From Flavobacterium fluvii (lineage in GTDB: Bacteria; Bacteroidota; Bacteroidia; Flavobacteriales; Flavobacteriaceae): a DNA stretch of 64,000 bases. The notes below the pieces were generated by a model, which saw nothing but the letters and a program-made list of their open reading frames with translations, was not told the DNA's origin and made no database searches. Positions 49,414-56,501 of this stretch are shown here, in pieces. The position numbers were made by a program, and so were the translations under genes. Where the stretch lies: NCBI RefSeq assembly GCF_900129545.1, contig NZ_FQWB01000001.1:930001-994000 (forward strand), read 5' to 3'. Every line of letters begins with the position of its first letter. Positions within the stretch are counted from its first letter, which is position 1.

Positions 49414-50799
49414 ATGAATAAAATCAATCTAATTTTTCTTTTTTCTCTTTTAACGCTGACAATTGCAAATGGGCAATCGAAGGAGGATAAGCAATTAGTG
49501 AAAAATCTAGACGGGCTTATTTCTGAAAAATTCAATTCCGTTTCACCGGGCTGTGCCGTTTTGGTGGCCAAAAAGGGGCAAGTGATTTATGAAAAAGGCT
49601 TTGGAACGGCAAACATTGAACTGAATGTGCCAATGCGTCCAGAAATGGTTTTCAGGATTGGCTCAATGACAAAACAATATACTGCCATAGCAGTATTGCA
49701 ATTAGTGGAGCAGGGCAAAATTTCTTTGCAGGACAGCATACAAAAATTCATCAAAAACTTTCCATCCAAAGGGCATGCCATCACTATTGAAAATTTATTG
49801 ACGCATACTTCGGGAATTAAAGACTACGGGCAATTGGACTCGCGTATTCCAAATGCCATAAGGGTTGAATTTCCACAAAAAGTAATCATTGACAGTCTTG
49901 CAAGGTTGCCATTGGATTTTAACCCTTCCGCTAAATACAGTTACAGCAATTCCAACTATTATATGTTAGGATACATTATTGAACAAGTCACGAGCAAATC
50001 GTATAAAGATTATTTGCAGGAAAATATTTTTAAGCCGGCAGGTTTGTCGAACACGTTTTACGATTCGCCGACACAATTAATCCCAAACCGGGCAAATGGT
50101 TATTCTAAGAATGGTTCTAATTTTAAAAACACGGACTACATCAGTATGTCTTTGGTTTATGGTGCAGGGGCTTTGCTTTCTAATGTTGGCGATTTGTACA
50201 AATGGCATCAGGCTTTAAACTCGTACAAATTGGTAAAAAAAGAAACGCTGGAAAAAGCATTTACCTCTTTTAAACTTGACAATGGGCAATTAGCAGAATA
50301 TGGTTATGGCTGGTTTATAAAAGACTGGAAAGGAAGCAGGACTATTGGACACGGTGGCGCAATTGATGGTTTTAGAAGTTGGGAGATTTACTTTCCAGAG
50401 CAAGATATCTTTTTGACAGCGCTATTTAATTCAGACAACAATTCCTTTTTCAACCTGTTTGATGATATGGGCAGTTTGATTGTTGGAAAATCGCTTCAAA
50501 CGGCTTACAAAGATTTGAAGATTGATGCTGCTGTTTTGAATAATTACGTAGGGACATATACATTTTCAGACTTTCCTTCGGAATCAATTAAAATTTATAA
50601 AAGGGACAATAAGCTGTTGGCATCGATTTCAAATGGGTCAGGCAGCAATATGGCTTTGTTGGCCCAATCAGAAACGCTGTTTTATCTCCCTGATATAAGA
50701 AGAATTCCCACTACAATTGAATTTATTGTAGAAAAGGGAAAAGTGAAAGGAATGTATTGGACCCAAGAAAAAAGACACGAATGCACGAAGACGGAATAG
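49414..50799 (+). CDS. Serine hydrolase of the class C beta-lactamase fold, secreted
   Basis: The 461-residue protein has a signal peptide (to about ANGQ, residue 21) and the penicillin-binding/beta-lactamase fold. SMTK (Ser84, Lys87) is the SxxK nucleophile motif, YSN at 177-179 is the second motif, and HGG in IGHGGAIDGF is the third. A C-terminal lipocalin-like extension (about 365-461) follows. This broad family includes esterases, D-aminopeptidases and peptidases; true antibiotic resistance is unlikely. It is the last gene of the second locus. A broken copy of its 3' end lies 4.5 kb upstream at 46121. Confidence 0.9.
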   Translation: MNKINLIFLFSLLTLTIANGQSKEDKQLVKNLDGLISEKFNSVSPGCAVLVAKKGQVIYEKGFGTANIELNVPMRPEMVFRIGSMTKQYTAIAVLQLVEQGKISLQDSIQKFIKNFPSKGHAITIENLLTHTSGIKDYGQLDSRIPNAIRVEFPQKVIIDSLARLPLDFNPSAKYSYSNSNYYMLGYIIEQVTSKSYKDYLQENIFKPAGLSNTFYDSPTQLIPNRANGYSKNGSNFKNTDYISMSLVYGAGALLSNVGDLYKWHQALNSYKLVKKETLEKAFTSFKLDNGQLAEYGYGWFIKDWKGSRTIGHGGAIDGFRSWEIYFPEQDIFLTALFNSDNNSFFNLFDDMGSLIVGKSLQTAYKDLKIDAAVLNNYVGTYTFSDFPSESIKIYKRDNKLLASISNGSGSNMALLAQSETLFYLPDIRRIPTTIEFIVEKGKVKGMYWTQEKRHECTKTE

Positions 50800-50812
50800 T
50801 GTTGAAAGCGTA

Positions 50813-50842
50813 AATCCGGTGAATATTGGAATTATGTTCTAT
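50813..50842 (+). pseudogene. Vestige of the 3' end of a PorT-like beta-barrel gene
   Basis: In frame from 50813 the codons read NPVNIGIMFYS. The beta-barrel gene at 12140-12844 ends in MLNIGIMFYIL. Six of the eight codons for the shared block (NIGIMFY plus flank) match or differ only at third positions. The vestige overlaps the stop codon of the opposite-strand gene at 50839, as expected for two genes that once met tail to tail. It is short, so chance cannot be excluded. Confidence 0.5.
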
Positions 50843-51450
50843 AGCCAAAAATGGAAAAAAACTAATTGTGGAATAACTCCCACAAGAAATCCAATTCCTA
50901 ATTCTTTGGGCGTGTGTGCCTCCATTTCCAATCTTGATGAAGCAACGACACCATTCATGAACACAAGAAACGCAATGGTATAGATGTCATGGGTTTGATC
51001 GTGAATACTCAAGCCAATCACGAAAAGGGTCAAAGCACTTATGGCGACCATATGAAGACTGGCTTTTGTTTTAAAAAACAACAAAATCAAGGCCGAAAAA
51101 GTACTGAACAATCCTCCCAAGAAGAAAAAATAGAGTTCCGGAAAATGTTCTATGGTAATGCTTTTTCGTATCAATAAAATGGTCAAAAAACACAAAATAA
51201 TCAACGGAATTTTACGCTGTGAAATCTCCGAAACCATAACGGAATCGACCTTTCCCAAGGTGCGTAACACGAAAAAAAACAGAATGGGCAAGATTATCGT
51301 GATAATCACTATTTGAAAAACGGCAAAATATTTTTCAGGATTTGAAAAATAAGGATCATTCCCAAAAAAGTAAAACAAGGCCGCATAAACCGGAATGAAT
51401 ATCGGATGGAATAAATAGGAAAAAAAAGGAAGTATTTTTTTTAAATTCAT
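50839..51450 (-). CDS. Small integral membrane protein with a PAP2-like trace
   Basis: The 203-residue protein consists almost entirely of about six membrane helices. The C-terminal half has KASLHMVAIS and SSRLEMEAHTPKELGIG, which resemble the second and third motifs of PAP2 phosphatases (PSGH and SRxxxxxHxxxD) but with the key Asp changed and PSG altered. It may be a PAP2-fold protein that has lost activity, or a different membrane family. The stop codon TAG lies in the vestige of the beta-barrel gene. The next gene downstream on the other strand side is rpoN, which is transcribed toward it with a gap of 51 bases, so the two probably share a transcript. Confidence 0.75.
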   Translation of the reverse strand: MNLKKILPFFSYLFHPIFIPVYAALFYFFGNDPYFSNPEKYFAVFQIVIITIILPILFFFVLRTLGKVDSVMVSEISQRKIPLIILCFLTILLIRKSITIEHFPELYFFFLGGLFSTFSALILLFFKTKASLHMVAISALTLFVIGLSIHDQTHDIYTIAFLVFMNGVVASSRLEMEAHTPKELGIGFLVGVIPQLVFFHFWL

Positions 51451-51501
51451 TCTATAAAGTTAAAGGAAAAATCTGAAATCGTTAATCTGCAATCTGAATT
51501 C

Positions 51502-52977
51502 TTAAATCTTCTTCCTCATCCTCGCCACGGGAATATCGAGTTGTTCACGGTATTTTGCGATGGTTCTTCTGGCAATTGGGTAGCCTTTTTCCAAAAGAAT
51601 TTCTGCCAATTGATCGTCTGGAAGCGGTTTTTGTTTGTCTTCTTCTTCAATCACGTTTTGTAGAATCTTCTTGATTTCGAGCGTTGAAACGTCTTCGCCT
51701 TGGTCATTTTTCATCGCTTCCGAGAAGAATTCCTTTATCAGTTTCGTTCCATAAGGCGTTTCCACGTATTTGCTGTTGGCCACACGAGAAATGGTCGAAA
51801 TATCCAAACCAACCATGTCCGCGATGTCTTTCAAGATCATTGGTTTTAGCTTGGTTTCGTCGCCTTCCAAAAAGTATTCTCTTTGGTAATGCATAATGGC
51901 GTTCATCGTCACATAAAGCGTTTCCTGACGTTGTTTGATGGCATCAATAAACCATTTGGCCGAATCCAGTTTTTGTTTGATAAACTGCACGGCGTCTTTC
52001 TGTGCACTCGATTTATCACGGGAACTTTTATAAGTCTGCATCATTTCCTGATAATCTTTGGAAACGTGCAGGGAAGGAGCATTTCTTCCGTTTAGGGTCA
52101 AAACCAATTCGTCTTCCTCAATTCGAATGGCAAAATCAGGAACGACGTGTTCGGTGATTTTGTTGCTTCCGGTAAAAGAACCACCTGGTTTAGGGTTCAG
52201 TTTTTCTATTTCGTTGATGGCAGTTTTGAGTTGCTCATTCGAAACAGCATATTTTTGCAACAGTTTGTCGTAATGTTTTTTGGTAAAAGCATCAAACTGG
52301 TTTTCGATAATATCAATGGCCAACGCAATATATTCCGTAGGGGTTTTGTGTTTCAATTGCAACAACAAACATTCCTGCAAGTCACGTGCGCCAACGCCCG
52401 AAGGTTCCAATTCGTGGATGATGTGCAACATTCTTTCGACCGTTTTCTCATCGGTATAAATCCCTTGGGTAAACGCCATGTCATCAACCAAATCGGGAGT
52501 GCTTCGTCGGATATAACCCATGTCGTCAATACTTCCCACCAAAAATTCGGCAATTTCCCGCTCGTCATTATTCAGTATAAAAGTGTTCAACTGATTGATT
52601 AAATCCTGGTGAAAACTGATGGGTGCTACCAACGGCGACTCCCGTTCTTCATCGTCATCGCTGTAATTATTGGCTTGGGTTTTATAATCAGGAGTTTCGT
52701 CGCTGCTTAGATATTCGTCAATGTTGATATCGCTGGTATCTTCGCTGTCGGTATCATCATAATCGTCGAATTCATCGTTGGAATCATCGTTGTTGAATTC
52801 GTCATTATCGTAAATTTCGTCGTCTTCAGTTCCTGTCTCCAATGCCGGATTCTCGTTCATTTCTTCCAGCAAACGTTGTTCGAATGCTTGCGTGGGCAAT
52901 TGAATTAACTTCATCAACTGGATTTGTTGTGGAGATAATTTTTGGGACAGTTTAAGATTTAAAAATTGTTTTAACAT
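51502..52977 (-). CDS. rpoN: RNA polymerase sigma-54 factor
   Basis: The 491-residue protein has all three sigma-54 regions. Region I is the Gln/Leu-rich start (LSPQQIQLMKLIQLPTQAFE), which meets the enhancer-binding ATPase. Region II is a long acidic linker (about 55-125, rich in Asp, Glu and Asn). Region III has the core-binding part, the HTH (LKDIADMVGLDISTISRVAN) and the C-terminal RpoN box ARRTIAKYRE, which reads the -24 element. Length is normal. It heads a minus-strand group with the membrane protein gene after it. Upstream lies one copy of a 30-bp repeat and the GxxExxY gene. Confidence 0.97.
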   Translation of the reverse strand: MLKQFLNLKLSQKLSPQQIQLMKLIQLPTQAFEQRLLEEMNENPALETGTEDDEIYDNDEFNNDDSNDEFDDYDDTDSEDTSDINIDEYLSSDETPDYKTQANNYSDDDEERESPLVAPISFHQDLINQLNTFILNNDEREIAEFLVGSIDDMGYIRRSTPDLVDDMAFTQGIYTDEKTVERMLHIIHELEPSGVGARDLQECLLLQLKHKTPTEYIALAIDIIENQFDAFTKKHYDKLLQKYAVSNEQLKTAINEIEKLNPKPGGSFTGSNKITEHVVPDFAIRIEEDELVLTLNGRNAPSLHVSKDYQEMMQTYKSSRDKSSAQKDAVQFIKQKLDSAKWFIDAIKQRQETLYVTMNAIMHYQREYFLEGDETKLKPMILKDIADMVGLDISTISRVANSKYVETPYGTKLIKEFFSEAMKNDQGEDVSTLEIKKILQNVIEEEDKQKPLPDDQLAEILLEKGYPIARRTIAKYREQLDIPVARMRKKI

Positions 52978-52996
52978 AATAAGACGCTAATTTAAT

Positions 52997-53026
52997 TTGC
53001 CACGAAGGCACTAAGGCGCAAAGTTT
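52997..53026 (+). repeat. 30-bp repeat, copy 1
   Basis: It starts TTGCCACGAAGGCACTAAGG and ends in GCGCAAAGTTT. It is one of three related copies around the GxxExxY gene, and lies between that gene and rpoN, in direct orientation to copy 2. Confidence 0.75.
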
Positions 53027-53062
53027 CTTGTTTTATTAAAAAGAAAAAATCTGCAAGTTTTA

Positions 53063-53458
53063 TTAATAATTTGACCTTGTGTTTATGAATCTTTTTATTC
53101 CGTTTTTTATTAATGGGACATTAAAATTGATTAAAAATCCCAATTGATTTTCTGTTAATTTTAAATGACTAATGATTTGTGCTTGCCAGACTGGATTTAC
53201 AATTTCGACAGCTTTTACTTCTATAATTACTGTGTTTTCAACTATTAAATCGAGTCTTAATTTTTCTTTAAGTGTTACCCCATCATATATAATTGGCACA
53301 TCAATTTGACTTTGAACTTCCAATCCTGCTTTGCTTATTTCATACGCTAAACAAACTTCATAAACTCTTTCCAATAAACCAGGCCCAAGATTCTTATGAA
53401 CTTTAAAGGCAGAATTCACGATTATCTTTGCTATTTCTTCAGTTCTTTCGTCTATCAT
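53063..53458 (-). CDS. GxxExxY protein (PD-(D/E)XK nuclease-like fold)
   Basis: The 131-residue protein carries the name-giving motif GLLERVY, followed by a small alpha/beta domain. The strands LRLDLIVENTVIIEVKAVE resemble the D-x-n-ExK core of PD-(D/E)XK nucleases: Asp in RLDLIVE and EVK. It ends with LGFLINFNVPLIKNGIKR, also typical of the family. The function is unknown; such genes occur in many copies and at variable positions in Bacteroidota genomes. Here it is wedged between rpoN and asnS and flanked on both sides by copies of one repeat. Confidence 0.88.
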   Translation of the reverse strand: MIDERTEEIAKIIVNSAFKVHKNLGPGLLERVYEVCLAYEISKAGLEVQSQIDVPIIYDGVTLKEKLRLDLIVENTVIIEVKAVEIVNPVWQAQIISHLKLTENQLGFLINFNVPLIKNGIKRFINTRSNY

Positions 53459-53463
53459 TTATT

Positions 53464-53493
53464 TTGCCGCTAAGACGCTAAGGCGCCAAGTTA
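53464..53493 (+). repeat. 30-bp repeat, copy 2
   Basis: It starts TTGCCGCTAAGACGCTAAGG and ends in CGCCAAGTTA. It lies 5 bases beyond the start codon of the GxxExxY gene, in the same orientation as copy 1, and differs from it at about eight positions. Confidence 0.75.
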
Positions 53494-53571
53494 TTCATTG
53501 TTTTGTGTTATAACTTATAAGTCATTCTTAAAACTTTAATTTCTTCAAAAAAAGTATTAGTTAAACCAAAA

Positions 53572-53601
53572 AACCTTCGTGCCTTGGCGTCTTCGTGGCA
53601 A
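53572..53601 (-). repeat. 30-bp repeat, copy 3 (inverted)
   Basis: On the minus strand it reads TTGCCACGAAGACGCCAAGG and ends in CACGAAGGTT, so it faces copy 2 across 78 bases. Copies 2 and 3 could pair as a long imperfect hairpin in RNA or single-stranded DNA. It ends 12 bases before the asnS stop codon. Confidence 0.75.
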
Positions 53602-53613
53602 GTCTTTAGTGTC

Positions 53614-55047
53614 TTAGAACTCTGCGTTTTGCGGTGTTCTTGGAAAAGGAATTACGTCACGAATATTGGTCATTCCCGTTACAAAAAGTACCAGTCTTTC
53701 GAATCCAAGTCCGAAACCGGAGTGAACGGCACTTCCGAATCGGCGGGTATCCAAATACCACCATAATTCTTCTTCGTCAATTCCCAAAACTTTCATTTTT
53801 TCGACCAAAACGTCAAAACGTTCTTCTCTTTGTGAGCCTCCCACGATTTCTCCAATTCCCGGGAAAAGGATGTCCATCGCACGAACCGTTTTTCCGTCTT
53901 CGTTCAAACGCATGTAAAATGCCTTGATATTGGCCGGATAATCAAACAAGATTACTGGACTTTTAAAATGTTTTTCCACCAGATAACGCTCGTGTTCCGA
54001 TTGTAAATCAGCTCCCCATTCGTTGATGATGTATTGAAATTTTTTCTTTTTATTTGGAGCGGAATCTCTTAAGATGTCAATCGCTTCGGTGTAAGAAACC
54101 CGTTTGAAGTTGTTTTCCAAAACAAAGTTTAGTTTTTCCAGCAAAGCCATTTCGCTTCTTTCGGCTTGTGGTTTTGATTTTTCTTCTTCCAATAAACGAC
54201 CCTCCAAAAATTTCAAATCATCAGCACATTTCTCCATCGTGTATTTGATTACATATTGGATAAAATCTTCAGCCAAATCCATATTGTCATTCAAATTATT
54301 GAAAGCCACTTCGGGTTCAATCATCCAGAATTCCGCCAAATGGCGAGAAGTATTGGAGTTTTCCGCCCTGAATGTGGGCCCAAAAGTATAAATCTGGCCC
54401 AAAGCCATGGCGAAAGTTTCTCCTTCCAATTGACCGGAAACGGTTAAGTTCGTATGTTTTCCGAAGAAATCTTTTTTGTAATCAATGTTGCCTTCTTCGT
54501 TTTTGGGTAAATTGTCCAATGGCAAGGATGTCACTTGGAACATTTCTCCCGCACCTTCTGCATCTGCTCCGGTGATGATTGGGGTGTTCACATACACAAA
54601 ACCTTTTTGCTGAAAATAACTGTGAACGGCATAAGACAAAACCGAACGCACTCGCATAATCGCTCCAAAAGCATTGGTTCGTACTCTTAAATGCGCATTT
54701 TCACGCAAGAATTCCAAGGAATGTTTTTTGGGTTGCATCGGGAATTTCTCCGCATCCGAATCGCCAAGGATTTCCAGTTTCTTGACCTGAATTTCGTATT
54801 TCTGGCCAGCACCTTTGCTTTCTACCAAATCGCCTGTAACCGAAACTGCCGCTCCAGTCGTGATTCTTTTCAAAGTTTCTTCTGAAGTATTTTCAAAATC
54901 TACAACACATTGTATGTTGTTGATGGTAGAACCGTCGTTCAATGCGATAAATTGATTGTTCCTAAAAGTTCTTACCCATCCTTTTGCATTTACTTCGTGA
55001 AGTGTATTCGTACTATTTAGTAAGTCTTTAACTCTAGTATGTCTCAT
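53614..55047 (-). CDS. asnS: Asparaginyl-tRNA synthetase
   Basis: The 477-residue class II synthetase charges tRNA-Asn. The N-terminal OB-fold (about 15-110, [20 protein letters not shown]) binds the anticodon. The class II core follows: motif 2 [25 protein letters not shown] text around residue 225-245 and motif 3 FGLGFERLV near 445-453. The core also has an AsnRS-specific insertion. Length and residues are normal. A single copy next to rpoN is a normal housekeeping setting for Flavobacteriaceae. Confidence 0.97.
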   Translation of the reverse strand: MRHTRVKDLLNSTNTLHEVNAKGWVRTFRNNQFIALNDGSTINNIQCVVDFENTSEETLKRITTGAAVSVTGDLVESKGAGQKYEIQVKKLEILGDSDAEKFPMQPKKHSLEFLRENAHLRVRTNAFGAIMRVRSVLSYAVHSYFQQKGFVYVNTPIITGADAEGAGEMFQVTSLPLDNLPKNEEGNIDYKKDFFGKHTNLTVSGQLEGETFAMALGQIYTFGPTFRAENSNTSRHLAEFWMIEPEVAFNNLNDNMDLAEDFIQYVIKYTMEKCADDLKFLEGRLLEEEKSKPQAERSEMALLEKLNFVLENNFKRVSYTEAIDILRDSAPNKKKKFQYIINEWGADLQSEHERYLVEKHFKSPVILFDYPANIKAFYMRLNEDGKTVRAMDILFPGIGEIVGGSQREERFDVLVEKMKVLGIDEEELWWYLDTRRFGSAVHSGFGLGFERLVLFVTGMTNIRDVIPFPRTPQNAEF

Positions 55048-55145
55048 CTTAATTTAAATTATAGATTTTCGATTCTTCAATCGAATTACAAATATAATTT
55101 ATTTGTTTGGAAAAGTCATTGACAGATTAGGGTATAGTTTATAAT

Positions 55146-56219
55146 TCATTCGGTTTTAATACCATTTTTATAGGTGTGTTTTATTTGTCCTGTACTTGTA
55201 TAAAGGATGCCGTTTACCTCTTCGCTATTACTCCATTCTCCAACAAATTTTTCCTTGTTTGCATATATCAATGTTCCTTGACCATTTTGTCTACTATTTA
55301 AAAAACCACCAACATATTTATCTCCATTTGGCCAGATATAAGTTCCTTGTCCAGTTCGGTTACCGTCTTTCCATTCGCCAGAATATTTTTCTTTATTGTC
55401 ATATAGCATTGTGCCTTTACCGTTAGGGTTACCATCTTTCCATTCTCCAATATATTTGTCGTTATTGCCAAATATCATAGTGCCTTGACCGTTAAAATTA
55501 TTTTCTTTGAAATTACCAACATAACTACAATTTTTACCATTGTCAGTTAATGTCATGGTGCCTTTGCCATTACGTTTATTTTCTTTCCATTCACCAATAT
55601 ATTTGCCGTTTTGATAATACATTGTTCCTTCCCCATTTCTTAATCCCTCTTTAAAATTACCAACATAATATGCGCCATCTTGATATATTCTAATTCCCTG
55701 ACCGTTAAATTTGTTATCTTTAGGTTCTCTGGAATATTTTGATTCCTTTGCAAAAGTTAAGAATCCTAGGTCTTTTCCTTTTCCGTCACTCCATTTGCCA
55801 ACGTATTTTTCTTCCTTAGGAGTGTAAAAAGTGCCTTGCCCATAAAATAGGTTGTTTTTCCATTCGCCAATATATTTAGCACCATTATTATAAGTTACCG
55901 ATCCTTGTCCATTTAGCGAACCATCTTTGTATTCACCAGCATATTTTCCAGAATTTTTAATTTCATAAGTTCCAAAACCATCCAATCTATTATCTTTCCA
56001 GTTGCCTTCTGCAATTCCTCCTCTCAATATCGCTCTGCCTTTTCCATTTGCTTTTCCATTTGCAATTTCACCTTTATAATAGCCACAATTTTTTTCGAAA
56101 GGGCAAATTTTAATCGAATCGTTTTCAATTGTATTGCGAACTGCTTTTTGAGATGTTGTATTTTGAGAGTTGCAATGGATGCTGATTATTAAAAATAAAA
56201 AAGCTATGGTTTTTTTCAT
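55146..56219 (-). CDS. MORN-repeat protein, secreted
   Basis: The product (357 residues from this start) has a signal peptide (MKKTIAFLFLIISIHCNSQ) and then about thirteen MORN-type repeats of 23-26 residues with the form YxGEWKDGxxNGxGTM. An earlier ATG at 56258 would add 13 residues before the signal peptide and was rejected. Cys16 lies near the cleavage zone (SIHCNSQ), so lipidation is possible though the lipobox is poor. MORN repeats form long beta-sheets that can bind lipid or protein; no enzyme domain is present. The function is unknown. It stands alone, 99 bases from asnS. Confidence 0.88.
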   Translation of the reverse strand: MKKTIAFLFLIISIHCNSQNTTSQKAVRNTIENDSIKICPFEKNCGYYKGEIANGKANGKGRAILRGGIAEGNWKDNRLDGFGTYEIKNSGKYAGEYKDGSLNGQGSVTYNNGAKYIGEWKNNLFYGQGTFYTPKEEKYVGKWSDGKGKDLGFLTFAKESKYSREPKDNKFNGQGIRIYQDGAYYVGNFKEGLRNGEGTMYYQNGKYIGEWKENKRNGKGTMTLTDNGKNCSYVGNFKENNFNGQGTMIFGNNDKYIGEWKDGNPNGKGTMLYDNKEKYSGEWKDGNRTGQGTYIWPNGDKYVGGFLNSRQNGQGTLIYANKEKFVGEWSNSEEVNGILYTSTGQIKHTYKNGIKTE

Positions 56220-56371
56220 TTTGTAGGTTTTATATGTATCAAATGTACTAATTCTCAAACAACAAATCCTACTTTACAAAGTGAGATTTGTTGAAGTATT
56301 ATGATTTTGTATATTGAATTATCCACAAACAGTATTTTTCTAAACAAAAAGTTGTTTCCATTGGTTATGAT

Positions 56372-56419
56372 AAAAAAAGCACCCAAAAATCATTAAATTA
56401 GATTTTGGGTGCTTTTTTT
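56372..56419. terminator. Strong bidirectional Rho-independent terminator
   Basis: AAAAAAAGCACCCAAAAATC (56372-56391) pairs with GATTTTGGGTGCTTTTTTT (56401-56419) around a 9-base loop, with one bulged A. The A run and T run let it work in both directions. It separates the exporter gene (ending at 56502, reading leftward) from the MORN gene. Confidence 0.9.
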
Positions 56420-56501
56420 AATCTTGAAAAGGGGGAAAGATTTGACAGCTTTTTGAAAGTTGTCAAATCTAAAGTCTCTTCAAGGGTTTTTGAAAAACAA
56501 T

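Noticed and set aside
49414..50799. Beta-lactamase resistance gene
   Set aside because: The fold and motifs fit, but the lipocalin-like tail and the setting in a glycan locus match the broad serine hydrolase family rather than a resistance enzyme.
51700..52600. Plus-strand frames opposite rpoN, and those opposite asnS
   Set aside because: They are antisense shadows of strongly conserved genes and show no family features.
55146..56219. MORN repeats as a DNA repeat or CRISPR-like array
   Set aside because: The periodic DNA pattern is explained by the protein repeats, and unit lengths and spacers vary.
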